DNA of 64,000 nucleotides from Climacteris rufus. Its lineage: Eukaryota; Chordata; Aves; Passeriformes; Climacteridae. Shown one piece after another: positions 1 to 15,219 of the stretch. Position 1 is the stretch's first letter; each line of letters opens with the position of its first letter. The notes under the pieces are model-generated. The model was not told the DNA's origin, did no database searches, and saw nothing but the letters and a program-made list of their open reading frames with translations. The stretch is from the NCBI GenBank assembly GCA_013398175.1, contig VZRZ01006595.1:868001-932000 (forward strand), written 5' to 3'. A program made the translations under genes and the position numbers.

Positions 1-2394
1 GACAGAAGCAAAAAAATAAAAACATCATAGAAACTGTATCTATGGCAACACTGAAATAGAAATTAGTAGACATTTTTCTGCATTTGAAGTCTGAAGGTTG
101 GAAGAAAATCAAGCCAAGTTACCAGCTATTTTTCTGTGGTCTGCATTATAGAAAACATGTCAGGAGACAGAAAAGAGAATATCAATCAGGTCAGAAGAAG
201 GGAAATAGAACATCCTTCTTGATTCTGTAATAAGCTTCACTTTCTAGTCCTTATTTTCTAAACCAGGGATGGGTACATTTTTTCAATAAAATTCTTTTCT
301 TCCTAATTTTTGGGATTTTGAGGAATCAATTTGACTTAAAAGAATGTAGGTTTTGTATGAATTGCATCAACTTTATTTAAAAAAATAAAAGTATTTAATT
401 AATCTAAAGAATATAAATGGCTGGTTTCCTTGATTATTTTTTCTCTCAAAATACACACCAGAATCAAACATTTTATTTGCACACTGTTAAATTTGGTCAT
501 TAAATATATTTTTTTTCTCTCAAAATTTGTTAGCAACATGTACATAATCACTAACATAATGTGTAATCTCTTATAAAATGACACAATATTTTCCACTAGA
601 ATTTTGTTTCTCTAATATTTTGTGCAGCTCAGATTTCTGTTTTTTTCTAACCTGTTATCATTCCTGCTTAAAAAGTAAAGCTTGATTTTTCATTGCTTTG
701 TTCTTTGTTCAGTCATTTATACATGAGCAAGTGGGTGTGAAGTGCTGGCAGATGTGTCAGGCTGTGTTGCACTGCTTCTAACAACTATAGAAGGAGAAAG
801 GCAGTGGATACTTAACCTCCCCACTTCTGTTTCAACAATTAGACACTAATATTCAAGACTCATTTATCAGACTGTTTAACCAAAATCAGTGACTTGGAAG
901 CTGACTGTCAAGCATATATGTTAATAGAAGAATTTTGTAAAGGGATTTTCAATCTATCCCTTGAAAAGAAAAAAAGTGCAAATTGTTGGTGAACCTAGAA
1001 TGAGGAAAAACATAATTCCAGTGAAAAAAATAAATTTATGTCCCAGGCTTCAAAAGCTCTGAATTGTATCTTAAGCATCAGTATTATTTTAATGTTTCTG
1101 AATAAGTACACTTCATAAAATGTCTAAATTCTAAAATGAAGCAGTTCTTCACTCGAATAACATTATTCAAAGGAGCAGTCTGACAGAAGCAACCCAAAAC
1201 TTCCCTGCACGATGAAGTACATCTCATGTATATACTCCATGGATACATTCCTGGGTACATCAGAAGATCCCATATTGGATGAATCTGTTCTCCATTGTTC
1301 AAAGTGCTCTTCCCCACTTCAACTAACTATCATGCCTCCAATGCAATATTGCCTCAGATTGTGCTGACAGTGATGCTGATTTAAGAGCTCAGGACTCACA
1401 GCATGTCCACCACATAGTTTCAAAAGCTACAGATAGTACCCCTAAAAAGTTTCTAAAGACGGGTCAGATATACAGAAAAAGTATTAAGCTTGTACTCTGA
1501 GAAAGTGTTACAAAAATTCTGCAACAGAGAAGTCTCTAAATTTTGTGAATATAAACTAAAAGCCAGCAGAACCTGGAACACGTGAAATAAAACTGGATTC
1601 AAAGGCAGTGAAGATTACTTTTACAACTGTTTGAAAGAGGGTAATGGAATAAGATTTTAAAAACAATTAATTATCTATATGAAATTCTGAACACGTGGAG
1701 CATATGTCCATTTAAGATGCTGGCAGAGGTTTCTTCTTGCACCAGAAATTAATCTGCCTCATTAATTTGCTTTGAGCAAATTTATTTTGCTTGGTTCCAA
1801 AAAAAAGCAGAACTAAGAAATTACTATGCTCAATGACGTTGAGAAATTATACACTAGAAGAAACTATAATCCTATGATAACAGTCATGCCTGTACATAAT
1901 AGCCTGGCCATTATATGAATCCTCAATACAGAGACTGAATAGAGTTTAAGGCAACTGTGAATATTTTTAAAAGGTGCTGTTAAAGAGAAGTACCATACAC
2001 CTCTTCCTGGGAGAAACTGCCATGTGTCTAGGTCTTGTCCTCATCCTCATCCACACCACTAGAAGCTCTTAGCTGTGCTCAGCCCTCATCAGCTGATGTA
2101 CACTGAGGGAGCTGAACTGGAGTGTTAGTGACACACCATTCATAAATCTGCAGAGTTGGCTTCAGTGGCACAACATTCCAGGCTGAATTAAAAGACACCT
2201 CTAAACCCCTGGAGTGTATTTTGTATGGAGCATACGCTGCACTCACCATGTAACACAGTGAGATTGAGTCATCACTGTGATTATCGCTGCACTGTGAGCA
2301 GTGTTTTCAACTGCTCTAGTTAAACACAAATCTTTCAAAAAAACCAACTTTCAAACCAAGTACAGCACATCATTTTCCCATAACCATGTAAGCA
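1..2394. other. Intron sequence, nothing recognised
   Basis: AT-rich sequence with frequent short A and T runs. Short open frames only; no transposon, RNA gene or exon seen. Confidence 0.7.
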
Positions 2395-2922
2395 GCTGTT
2401 TCCAGAGTGCTGCATCCAGCTCTGGGGCTCCCAAGTACAGGAAGCATATGGACTTTGAAGTTGAGAATAGCAAGTCCAGAGAAGGGCTGTGAAGATGATC
2501 AGAGGACTGGAGCATCTCTCCTACGAAGGCAGGCTGAGAGAGTTAGGGCTGTTCAACCCCTAGAAGAGAAAGTTCCAGGGAGACTTTTCAGAATCTTACA
2601 GTACTTAAAGGGAGGCCCCTTTAAGGGAGGCCTACAAGAAATCCAGAGGAGACATTTTGATACAGGCATGTAGTGATAGGATGAGGGGTAATGGCTTTAA
2701 ACTGAAAGACAGATTTTGATCAGATATTATGCAGAAATTCTTTACTGTGAGGGTAGAGAGGCACTGGAACAGCTTGCTGTGGATGCCCCATCCCTGGAAG
2801 CATTCAGGACCAGCTTGGATGGGGCCCTGGGAGGTGTCCCTGCCCATGGCAGAGGATTTGGATCTTTAAAGTTGCTTCCAATTGAAACAATTCTGACATT
2901 CTATCATATCATTCTATGATTT
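2395..2922 (+). mobile_element. CR1 LINE, 3' fragment, plus orientation
   Basis: The stretch follows the usual CR1 3' order: a 'GTCCAGAGAAGGGC'-type segment near 2472, 'GGCACTGGAACAGCTTGC' at 2760, 'CCATCCCTGGAAG' near 2788, and the terminal ATTCTATGATT at 2911-2921. It is 5'-truncated, as almost all CR1 copies are. A short repeat of 'AAGGGAGGCC' near 2608-2630 lies inside. Open frames here are fragments of the element's decayed 3' region and carry no intact reverse transcriptase. Confidence 0.93.
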
Positions 2923-4139
2923 GAGCAATTCTTATTTGTATCAGACAATGGAGAATGCATGTATCACCAAAGAGAAATACCTCACACTGTACCCTTACAC
3001 ACATTTGTGTCATGTGAAGTTTATGCAACAATTGATGCACAGATACACAGTACAATAAGCAGCTTAAAGCTTCTGCTTCTGTTCTGAATAATTTATCAAA
3101 TGTTTAGTCGCATTTTAGAGATCTCTTTTCATAAGCTCAGATTGCAGCTCTAAGGGCCACAGTGTGACTTCCTCATGCTCACACTGATGAACCATTACTC
3201 ATACAACTAACCCTACTGGGATAAAACTGAACTGCAGCTATAAATACAGGGCGGTAAACTGAAATCAGGATTTCTGATACTTTTCTCAGTGCCTATCATG
3301 CTGCAACAAATACAAATGAACAATTTATTTGGTTATTTTTGCACAAGGGAGCTCTTCCTCACATCATTTAGGAAGTTTAACAAGCTGCATTTTAACATAC
3401 TTATATGTTGAACAACCTTGCTTTTGAAAGCAATGCTCTACAAGTGGGTTAGCTCAAAAGATGGCTTTTATTTTTTCAATAAATTCCTTTGCTTTGCAAA
3501 AGAGGCAAACATCAGCACACAGTCTCCAGGAGGAACTACTACTCGTGCAGTACCTCCAAGTAGCAGGTAAACATCTGCTTCAGCCTAGTTTATGTTCAGG
3601 TGGTGTTAACTTTGGAGTGTGGGGGATTTGGCTGGTTTTCTTAAATAAAGCTACGTCAGTTAGTGTGCAGATAGAATCCACAGACTGGAAAAAATTGGAA
3701 GCACTATTTCTCTACTGCTTTTGTAAGTATAACCCCAGAATATTAATAGAAATATTCAACCTGACTGCAAAACATCAACATTGGTAGCTGGACTCAGGAT
3801 TGTAATGGTTCTTTAGGAGCTGTTACAGCCTAACTAGGTAGTGATCCCTAAATTAAGAAGGATTTGCATGACTCATCTAACAACTCTGAAAATATTGTTA
3901 TAGTTCACCAAATCATAGCTCCAGAGCATCACAACCTCAGGACAGAACTGGCTCCTGTGGACTGCCTCCTTTTACTGGAGAATATAACTGCTATTATCAA
4001 ATCAGTGTACAACATACTAACTCATCATTGAACTATAAAGGTAAATATTATGTCTACCTGAATGTCCTTGTCCTGTACATGTAAAATAAAATTCACTAGT
4101 ACAACATGTTGCTGTATTGTCTTTTCAGTAGGAAATGAC
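2923..4139. other. Intron sequence between two CR1 copies, nothing recognised
   Basis: Ordinary unique-looking sequence. The longest frame (3461-3787, plus) has no recognisable domain. Confidence 0.7.
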
Positions 4140-4640
4140 AGATCATACAGTCATAGACTGGTTTGGGCGGGAAGTGACCGTAAGGATCACCCAGTTCCCA
4201 TCTTCCTAACGTGGGCAGGGACACCTCCTACCAGACCAGGCTGCTCAAAGCTCCATCCAACCTGGCCTTAACACTTCCAGGGATGGGGCATCCACAGATT
4301 GTCTGGGCAACCTCTGCCAGTGCCTTGCTACCCTCACAGCAAAGAACTTCTTCCTAACATCCAATCTAAACCTACTGTCTTTCACTTTGAAGCCATTCCT
4401 CCTCATCCTGTCACCACACTCCCCTGTAAAAACTTTCTCTCCCTGTCTCTTGTAGGTCTTCTTCAGGCACTGGAAGGCTGCAATTTGAAGCCCTTTTTTA
4501 ACCAGATTCTCTCAGCCTTTCCTTATAGAAGAGTTGCTCCATCCCTCTAATCAACTTGGTGGCTCTCCTCTGGACTCACTCCAACAGATCAATGTGTTGT
4601 GCTGTTGTTGCCTGCGCTGGGGACTCCAGAGCTTTATGCA
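4140..4640 (-). mobile_element. CR1 LINE, 3' fragment, minus orientation
   Basis: The reverse-complement of a CR1 tail starts at the element's 3' end with 'TCATAGACTGGTTTGGG'. It continues through 'CACTTCCAGGGATGGGGCATCC' type sequence near 4275 and ends near 4640 in the 'GGGACTCCAGAGCT' segment. It is about 500 bases, 5'-truncated and moderately diverged, with no coding capacity. Confidence 0.93.
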
Positions 4641-7428
4641 GTGTGTGATTTTTAAGAAAGGGAAGATAGAAACAGCTTTTTAAGGCACTGAGCCCTACAC
4701 AAGCAATTTTAACACATTTATTAGATCACTGAAAAGAGGAACTTCAGTGATTGAACTTCCATCTTCACTTAGGTAGATGGAAGAATTCAACTATGTCAAC
4801 CTACAGTCTGCAGTTCTTCAGTTACCACAGATTTTTTACCTTAGAAAAAGTGTGCTCTGTTCTTCATATAGCAGCACAATACCACCATATTAGCAACATT
4901 TACACTAATTTCAGTGACACAAGTGTTTGTTTACCACAGAAACAAATTAATCAGTGTGCACAGGACTGAAGTGAGATTTAAACCTTTTTCTGTTCATCCA
5001 AAGGTTTTTAGAGAAATAGCAATTCACTCTGGTTTTTCATTCAGATTAACTTCACCATAAATTTTATTTGTAATGGATATGCCAGACAAAATGCTCTTTT
5101 TCTGGTTCACACCTGTGATTAGATAGAAGAGAGCATGGCAAGTGGAAGACAGACACTTCCACTGCCAACTCCTAGTCTTTTCCCATGTGGGTTGCAGAGA
5201 GATATCTGTTCAGAAGTCAGTTAAATCAGACCAGCATCCTATTATTCACCGAGGCAATACATTGTCATTCGTGTCACAACAGGAACAGGGAATAGAAAAG
5301 CTTCACTACATTTAATACTGCCGAGTACAATCACCCAAATGACTGACAACAATTCCAGATAATTGACAATCAGTGTAATTTTCCTATTTCAACCACCTTA
5401 AAAATAGACCTTCAGCCTTGAAAATGTTCATCTTGACAGTTTTTTTAACAAGTTTTTGCAAAGATCGTTTATCCTGGACATGTACACATCGTACTTTTCT
5501 CTCTTCTGGTGTTGACAATGATCAATGTAGTGTCAAATTTCCTTTTTTTAAATTTCTTTGGCATTTTTAAATTGCTAGTGCAAAATGTAATTCCTAAATT
5601 AGTCTAAGGAAATCAACTTGCTTAAGTTAACCTGCTTTCTTGGTTTTAAAGATAACCTATCATCGTGCAGCTTACTGCCAGGAGAGTGTATTTATGTACA
5701 TTATAATATATAGCCTTTTATTAATGTTATTGGAATTAAATCCACATAGTCACTATTTTTTTTCCTTTCAGCTACCATATTCTTTTCTGATATTTCATTA
5801 ATCTAGTACAGAAAGATGTAGTTTTCCATATTGTGCCCTGCTAATTTTCCTACTTATAAATGAACTGTAAATTGACTGCATAAAGTAAAACAGGCTAAAA
5901 GACAGAATTAGGCACTTGAGGAACAATTTTCACTCAAATGATCCTTAAAGTTTGTAATGTGGGTTTTGGACAAGCAGAGGGGGGAAAACAGCAATACAGA
6001 GGGAAGCCTGTCAGCTGTCTTTAACATGTGAAATAATCTATAAAATGTATTCTAGACTTAATCCTCCTTTTTCCAAGATTCATAGCTATCTCTATTCCTG
6101 TAAAGAATAAATAATTGAATATTTTGTTTGTCATAACAACAGTCCTTGAAATCTTTTTTGTCCAATTAATTCACTCCCAGATATCACACATGCATTTCTT
6201 GTCTCTTAAAGGCTCAACAATTCCCAAAGAGATTTTGGCCAGTTTTCATTTGAAGAGTCAAGCTTAGTTAGTTTTATATGGGTCGAGACTAATGGAAAAA
6301 TATGAGGAAGTGCAAAAAGGTCAAAGCAAAGTGCAGAAGTATTTCTCCTGACATCATTATCAGAAGTGTGACCATTTAAGGACACATTAAGATGGGGGAT
6401 CGAGGGAAAGGGAATGATTTGCCTAAAGGCTAATGAAACATGCAATACCTGTAACAGAGCATTTTGTATCCCTCTCAGGCTGGGCTTACTAGGGAAAGAA
6501 ACTGTATTAGTAAGTGTCATTATAAGTACATTTAAGGCTTTGACTAGTGCAACTTATGAAAGAAGTTCTGGCTAACTGCTGTTATTGGGGTCCTTGGCTT
6601 GAAATTTTTGGACTCCACAGGGAATGCAAAAAACAGCTGGAAAGGGTGTCACCAGACCAACATGCACTAAATTGGCAGATGATCACCAAATTAGATTTCT
6701 TCCAGTAGTTCAGTCATTTTTAACATCTTTGGTAAGACCAAACCTTACCAAAGCCAAATGGACTATAAGAGCTGTAAGAAGTGGAACCAACTGCCCCTAA
6801 ATATCTACAGGCCATGCTTCACATCACAATTAAGTGTATGTTTGCAAGGGATTCAGTGAGTGCAAGACTTCAGCTCCTGGTCTTTACTTGGTCTAAGGCA
6901 AAATAAGGAAACTGAAGTAAAAAAATTCTAAAAAGAACCCCAAGATTCTACCCCCAGTGTTCGCATGTCCTTATTTGCTGTTAATAATAATGTGTCCACA
7001 GCAAAGACCATGATCACGGGCCACCATATGTCATGGCAAAGTAAAGCAGACATCACCCAAAAACCTGACAAATCAAATCTGTGGAAAGCATGATGGTTGT
7101 GAAACCTTCTCTATGGAAATGATCACTCGCTATAAGAATTTCTAATGTAATTTCAGAATTTGGAAAATCTAAATCATCTAAATCTTCTAAATCTCCTAAC
7201 AAAAGTTATTTTTTCTCTTTTTAATAAAATGTTTTACTTCCCAATGTTTTCTTTTTTTTGCCCAACACATATGTAATATGACAAATACAGTTAGGTTTGA
7301 CTAAATTAATAACCTTAGTAAAATGGGAAAGAATCCAAAGTTCTAAACAAACACAAACAATAAAAATATGAGAAAAGTAATAATATTTGGGCTTTTGTTC
7401 AATTTACATCCACAAATATCCATGTAAG

Positions 7429-7460
<32 letters not shown>
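7429..7460. repeat. Compound (AT)n(GT)n microsatellite
   Basis: About seven AT units are followed directly by about nine GT units. Confidence 0.97.
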
Positions 7461-7948
7461 AAAATGTAACTTCTGATGTGGTTTGATCTAGATGACCTTC
7501 AGAGGTCCCACATGGATCAAGATGACAAAGAACAAATGACAACAATAATTTTCCAGACTTATAGGACGAAAAGTATGAAAAATAAAGTCTGGGAAAGTAA
7601 CAGAGGACAACAAAATCCTATCTGGAAGGATCCACTAAATTTTCCTGTAATATTTCTGTCATATCTCCAGAAATGCATGTTGTCCTGAAATAACTAAATC
7701 ATCACTATGAGTTGTACTATGTTACTCTTCTTTGGCTAATTGAAGCAGACTGAAAACATCTTAGCTTTTGCATAATCTTGTTGTTTGCAGCTTCATGGCA
7801 ATTGCAAAATCAACACTGAGACACATATAATTGATAAGTATAAGGAGGCAGAAAAATTGGGAAAAGGACGGATTTAAATTGCATTTTTATTTAAAATTTT
7901 TGATATTGAGAATCCTATTCTCAATCTCCTTTTGCTGGATGCTGTACC

Positions 7949-7981
7949 AAAAAAAAAAAAAAAAAGAAAAAAAAGAAAAGA
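7949..7981. repeat. Poly(A) tract with GAAAA interruptions
   Basis: A 17-base A-run is followed by AG-interrupted A-runs. No transposon tail was recognised upstream. Confidence 0.95.
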
Positions 7982-10900
7982 GAGCTCTTAGCTCAGTTTA
8001 TCTGACTGAGTGAAATGCACATTTGCCTTTTGCACATACCCCTACTCGACCTATACTCACTACAAGGGGATGCTATAGGAATGAAAATAAAATGGAACGC
8101 AGGATTTGAAGCCAAACATTTTCAACTCCACAGAAAGTATTTTCATTCAAATTCAGCCTTTTTAAAAGCTATGCTTAGAACCTTGAAATGAATATAACTG
8201 CATCTTCATTCTACTACACCATTTGAAGATCTGTTCCATTGTTTTGCCTACCTGGGTTTACCATAAAGAAAGGGGCCAGAATATCTTCTTCCATCTTTAA
8301 AAGATGCCTGTGCTGCCTTCCTCTGACTTTTAAGTTTTAAACTTTAAAAAGAGAAAGATCAAGAGGATGTGATGACACCTTAACAAAAGCAAAGACAACT
8401 CCATGGCAATGGTGACCTTGGAACTCATATGCTTATTTAAGTTAGTTATGGGTGTTTTCTTTTAAGGCAAATAGCAAAGTCATTGCTTACAGAAACTTTT
8501 CACAGGCTCTAAGGGAATCTCCCAGCTGGTAGAATGGCAAAACAACAAAAGACTTACTGTACTTTTTAATACATGATTTGGCCTAAAAGTCTACAGAGGA
8601 GAGTTTAAACTACAGCAGTCACTATTTTATGTTCTTCTACCATGCTGCTATCAGCAAAGGTACTCTAAAGCTTGAAAAATATTGTCACCTACAGAGATGC
8701 CCAGATTGCATTTTTACAGTATGTTTTACAGTTACATTTTTACCAGCAAAAGCAGAAACAAGATTGCAAATCACAATTCACTTTGGAATTATTTTTAGGT
8801 TTTCACATATGTACTCTGAAAGTATGGTTTACATTTTTGACATCAGCATAAAGAAACTCTGAGATAATGTTGCTGCACTATTTTTAAATTAGATCTAAAT
8901 CAATAAAGACTTTCTTTTTTTATTTTTTCATCATGACACTGTGGAATATGGAATTGCAGAAATTGCCTGGATATTATCTAACCTCATCTTTTCCTGTAAG
9001 ATTAAATTCAACATGGAGGGGAAGAATGGAAGTTGCAGTTCTTTCATTTAACATTTATGTCTTAGTATGAGATTTTAGAATATTGTGTTTATTAGATAAC
9101 ATGATATCTTAATGCTTTCAGTGTTTCTGCCACTTGGGTTTCATAAAAAGCATGATTCCAAAATAAATAAAGAATCATATTTGAACAACTCCTAATCAAG
9201 CTTCTCAATGCGGAACAAGAATATAGCTCACACCCAAAGTATGACAGCAGGGAAGAGAGTGATACTTGAGTTAAAGCAGACAAAGAGACAAATAGCCAAG
9301 GTTTCTCCACCTTTTCAGTTATCAACTGCCTCTGAAGTCTGCACATATTTCCTTCCTGGGAAGAAAAAGGTAATTTGTGAATCAATCTTGTTGCCTGGCA
9401 TTTCAGGAGTGATCCAGTAAGGAAGTGAAGGGAGGTTAGATATCATCATCTTGGAAAAAATCCCACCAGTCTGTTGGGTAGAAGACTCACAGGAAGGTCA
9501 TTCCAACATTTGGGGATTTTTAAGTCTTCTGTTATGTCAGTGACACTTTTCATTTTTACCAGGAGGCTGATTTGTTACCAGGACCTGACTCAGGCAGCCC
9601 TGGACGGTGTGAGGCTGAGGATTCCCTGGCACAGTCACTGCTCAGCCAGACCGTGGCTTCCATGCCAGCTGGCTGCTCCCTGTCCTCCAGCTTTTCCTGC
9701 AGTGACATCCAGACACTTCCCTCATTGTCACCATAGGTCACCACAATTTACACTTGCAACAAAGTCACACTGTCCTACAAATAAAGTGAGTGGTGAGAGG
9801 TCCTTACTCACTGGCTGATTCAATTTGTCTCCCAAAGGATTTGGGCTCCGTAACTCCAGCCATAATTTATGCAAGTCCAGAGAAGTAAGAGTGCTGTCCC
9901 CTCCAATACATTAGAACACTGATTTGTGTCCTGACAGATTACAAGAATTAAAAAATTTTGAGACCATGATACAAGAGGAAATATGAGAGCTGTTTGAGAA
10001 GTTCTAGCTATAATTTCAGTCTCCCCCAGATGGTCTTGCTCACATCACATATTCTAAGCCAGAGCCCCTTTTAACAGATAAAAGAACTTTTTTGTTAGTT
10101 TTGTTTCTGGTTGTTTTTTAAGAGTTGACATTGAAAATAAAAATTCTGTCCAAGAATCTACAAGACAGGCAGAACAGGTAAATCTTGTGAAAATTGCTAT
10201 GCATGTCATTATGGTTGTAATATCTTTTTTCCCCTGATCTGCCCAAACATACAACAGCCATGTCTCAAACCCAGGTTAACTACCTGTTCAAGTTCAAAAA
10301 CGTAACATTTACTGTTTGACACATGGGTCATGATAGCATGAAGCAAATTTTACCACTTAGGTTTGCACAAAAAGAAGCACTTAATCACTGCCTAAGTGTT
10401 GTGCAAGGAAATAAAGAATTTTTTCATTATTAAGGGCACTTGGCAAGGACCCTGTTTTAATCTGCTACAGCTTGAATGTTCAATCTTTGTTTCAATCTAG
10501 AGTTTAGGGAAATAATTAAGTTTGTTTGTATTCTACTTCTCTATCTCCACCTCTACAAGCAATGCAGTATTAAGCCAAATTCCGGTCAAAATATCACACC
10601 AACAAAACCCAGCAGTCAGGTGAGCTGGGAATATTTTGAACAAATTGTAAATTCATATTAAATGCAAAAAATTTCATACTTGAGGCTGCCCAGTTCATAA
10701 TTTTGTGTCAATTCAATGAATAGTACCAGTTGGGGAAAAAAAGAAGAATGTTTATTTTGTTAGGCTGGAAGAGTTGGGAAAGGTTAGGTGAAAAGGTCAA
10801 GCTAAAAATGAAATGCTTTATGTTAATGTGAGAAAAATGTGACGCTGACACCAAAAATATGGTAGGTTTGGATCTTTTTGTCTAATTAATCATTCCAAGA

Positions 10901-13502
10901 ATTTCTGTTCCATTTAATGTAAATCACATCCCTCCTTTCCTCATGTCCGTTCCACTTGTTCAAGAACTCTTGTTCAGTTCTATCATGGCAGTGAGAATTT
11001 TCAGATCAGCATTAGGAACCCGTAGTATCATCTGAGGAAAATGCTCAGAACAAATCTAAGCTATTCAGATGCTAAATGTAAGAATGAGAAGCTGAAAGAA
11101 AAAGGTTCAAAGCAGTGAATACATTAAAAATGTGATGCAGACAAACACAGCAAAGATACTGCTGCCATATAAAAAGCTGACATATTTATGTCAGGAAAAT
11201 AATGCAGTTCTTTCCATGTATATACACACATGCAAGGGAAGCAAATTACAGGTAGAGATGTGCAGGTACATCACTAATATTGATTTCCAATAGAATCAAG
11301 TCACTTGAAATGAGCAGACGGGAAGAAAATAAATCCCTGCTTTTCACAATCAGTTAATCCTCAGTAAATTCATTAATTTTTAAAACAGAAAAGAATTACA
11401 ACCAGAATTATGAATCTCAAATGGCAATGGTGTTTCCTGAACAAGCCAGTTACTGTTAGTGCTCACTATGGTAAAAGACTATTGGAAATTAATTTTTAAA
11501 TTAAAAACTAGAAGGCATCTTTGCAAGACAATTGAACAAGGTAATTTCTAACAAAAACAGAATGTTTCCCATATCCATTCCAATAAAGTAACAGGATCTC
11601 TCTTGGCCGTTTCAGATTTATAAAGAGCAGAATTAATTTTTCTGCATTTGTATACACACTACTGGCATTTTGATGAGGTAATGGGAAATTTGAATTTACC
11701 CAATAGACTGTTTGAATATTCTGTCCTCCACCTCTTTTTCTCAATTAAAAATTCATGTTGCCCTTAATTGCTCAATTTGCCCAAAGTGTAATAAACAATT
11801 GAAGAAGCCATTGAGTACCACAAAACAAATACATTACTTAGTATGATATGACAAGAAATTACTGGCCCAATTAGTGACACAGATTCTTTAGAGCAAGGTA
11901 AGGAAAAAAAAAAGGATCTCTAACGAAAATAAGGTGCTCTGCAAAGACAAAACTCCATCTATGTATTGTACACTTTCAAGTCTAGGAGTGTCTCCTGGGA
12001 AAACTGAAAACAAGGCACTAAGCAAGTTACTGATTAAAGTCATTTACTTCCATGACATTTTGTGTCTGTATAGTGCCAGGGTGTACTAGGAAGATATAGT
12101 ATTTTCAGCTGTCCAGGGAGGGAGTTGTTTGAAAAAGTTAGGAAAGATTGCAGGGATTATAATGTAAACTATAGTTTTTCCCATAAAATGTTGGAACTAG
12201 TGTGAGTAATCTCTCTATTTTTTTATATTCTTTATATTTTTACATGCACCATGATTATTGCTACTTATCCACCCTGCAGAATCAAACGGAACTTTGAGGG
12301 ACACTCTCTTGTGATGTACTGAGTGTATCCAACATCCAGAAAAGTCTCTCAGAGTTAAAAGCATTTGACTTTTCCCAAAAGACACGCACTACCTCACAGA
12401 CTCAGACTCAAAGGGAAAATGTTAAAGATCCTGCAAAAATAAGAAAAAAAAAGAATGCTTACTTGAAAGGAGAGTGTGGCTGGAAGGTCCAAAAGCTATA
12501 AATCAGAGCAATTAAATTCAGTGGCATTGCTTCTCTCACTTAAAAGGAAATTGCAAGAACTACCGTCTCTTGAAAGGCAGTTTTGCTGCTGTGGTGTAAA
12601 ATTTAAAATGTGTTTCACAGTCAGCTTTTTTAAGTTACTGCTATGCGCACTAAAATCCACAAAATATGTAACTTCAGTTTTTCCCAGCATCTGAGTTTAT
12701 ATACAAGGTCTTTCTTTATGGTAACCCTTCTCTGGCCTGAGAAAGAGGAATAGTAAATCATCTGCTTCAGATTATCTCCAGTCTTTTATTAAACCACTTT
12801 CTATGGTTTGGAATTCAGCCACTAATAAGGACAAAGCAAATGAGGACAGTTCCAAATATTAGTACATCCTCAGACTGTCACCTTCACAATGCAAAAAAGC
12901 CCTTTAATGCAGGGAGCTGCTGGTGTGAAATTTCTTGGTAACTGGATTTAAGAAGCATTATTTCTCTGATGAGCAAAACCCAATCCTATGTACTGCTCTG
13001 GGTGAACCTCCATTTATGACAGATCAGCGAGATTCAGGAGTCAAAGAACCTGTAGCAATGACAGTCGGAACTCAAGGATGTTTCTGCACTAAGCCAAACA
13101 AATAAAAACAACTCAAAGTTTGCTTCACATGCTTTATCTTCACTCTAGTTCCTCTTTCAAACTTTCTCTGAAGAAAGACATTGAGGGTGAAGAAAATGAG
13201 CAAAACTTTGGGAAGTCCCTTTTTTTTTTTGCAATTAACTATGACTCCTCTTTACCACTTTTGCCCAGATTATGGGCCTGTTGATTGTGAAATTTTTAGC
13301 AGACAAGTTGGAAAAAATATGAGCTCACCTGCATTTATTTTACACCAGCATAATTTCATCAATTAGACAGGTATGACACAAGGGTCATTTCAGAAGAAAA
13401 TCTCTTTCTAGTTCTTGTTTGGTTTTCTGAAGGCCTGATTCTGCATAATTGTTTGCAGTACTTAATTTTAAGGAATCCATCATAAAAACCTCTGTTACAT
13501 GT

Positions 13503-13563
13503 AAGTGATTAAATATATTAATATGTGATTAATTATATTAATTATATACAAATATATTAATTT
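13503..13563. repeat. AT-rich imperfect repeat (TTAATTATA units)
   Basis: Repeated ATATTAAT / TTAATTATA units make a low-complexity AT tract with internal palindromes. Confidence 0.8.
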
Positions 13564-15192
13564 ATTCTGACTATCTTAGGACAGGAAAACTCCCCGTCCC
13601 ACTGCCTAACTCAGCAGTAGCAGAAAAGCACAGTAACACCTTGAGCTGGAATGCAAAACCAAAAACACATCTGTAAATTATGCTGTAACTCAAGCAAAGT
13701 GCATGCAAAGCAAATATGTGGTGAGTGCACAATGTAAACACGTCACATATATATAATAACAATGAGATTTCACTGGCACAGAAAGCATTTAAAACATGCC
13801 AAGAAAACTTAGTGTCACACTAGTCAGGCTTTGCACAGGAAACAAGAATCCATGTGGCAATTTTCCTTGGAAATAAGTGGCCAGCTATGGCTAAAGATAT
13901 TCTCCACAGATCATCCTTTTCTCCTGTCAGTAATCAGTAGGAGAAGAAAAAAAAGATGGGAGGAGAGGAGTGTACAGGGGGAGAAAACCTTCACATTATC
14001 ACATAAGTGAAGAGAAAACTGTAGGAAGCATAATTTTACATGGCTATACAGCTACATAGAGAGAATTGGGCAGCCTCTGACTCCTTCACTAAATTTTTAG
14101 GGAACAATTTCTTCTGTATTTTAAAGTAGGTTAACTAGAATAAGATGAAAGAATAAATTCATGTTTGTTATTCTCCATTCATTTTCTATATATACATACA
14201 TGCTTCATGGATGTCTGCTCATTTCGAATGGATAAAACAGATGTACAGTGGGCAGATTTTTCACTTGTCTTGGTGGCTATGCCTGCCCAATATTTTGTTG
14301 CAAACGGGACCAGTTCAGATTTGTTAGAAACTTTCTTTTTATTTTCTTATTATATGTATTGTGGTTTTGTAGCTACCATATTTCTTGTTATGTTGCTAGA
14401 ACACCTGTAATGTTATTCTAAAAAAAACATCTTTGGATGTTTTCGTGACTTATCTGACTTTTTTATGTACAGAAGTACTTTCCCCACTTTGGAAAACAGG
14501 ACCAATATGTTAACTTAAGAGACCTGCATTTAAACACATTCATCATCTCAGAGAACAAAGCCCCTAAAACTGACACTTCAGCTATTTAAGCTGTTACATG
14601 TCAATTGAAACATAGAAATAATTTATTGTATATTAACAAGGAAGAATAGTTCAGATTTAGTGACAACTACTACACCACTACTACTAATAATCATTGCTAT
14701 AGAAAAGTGAATGAATAGCTGTCCTTCTCTCCTATTTTGTATGCAGTTCAGTTCTATCAAGATAGAAAATGGTCTTATTATATTTAATTACAAATCCACT
14801 ATATAAATAAAGTTGCATCTTCTAAATATTAACCTTGTTAAACAGTATGAGAAAACTAATAAACAAACCCACTAAAAAGAAGCCCAGAAGTGACAAAAAT
14901 AATAAAATCATGCCATTAAAATTCCCCAACTACTGTACATTCAGGAAAATTAATTTATGTGGAGATGGCTTACACATTTCTGAACAGCACCTGTTCAAAA
15001 TACAAAGGCACTAGAGTACTCTATATTTATCAAATAACAACTTCATGCAATATTACTGTATCATACTTTTAATTAGCAAACTCTGTGCAACAGATTTAAT
15101 GATTTACAGTAACTCCACACTCACATCCAGTTTTACTCATGATTTGGGTTGATTGGATGTTTGGGTCTACCAAAAAAACACACATGTCCAGC

Positions 15193-15219
15193 TTTTTTTT
15201 GTGTTTTTTTTTTTTTTTT
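15193..15219. repeat. Poly(T) tract
   Basis: Two T-runs of 8 and 16 bases are separated by GTG. Confidence 0.95.

Noticed and set aside
2407..2919. Open frames in the 2.4-2.9 kb region
   Set aside because: They are fragments of the CR1 3' region, not host genes.
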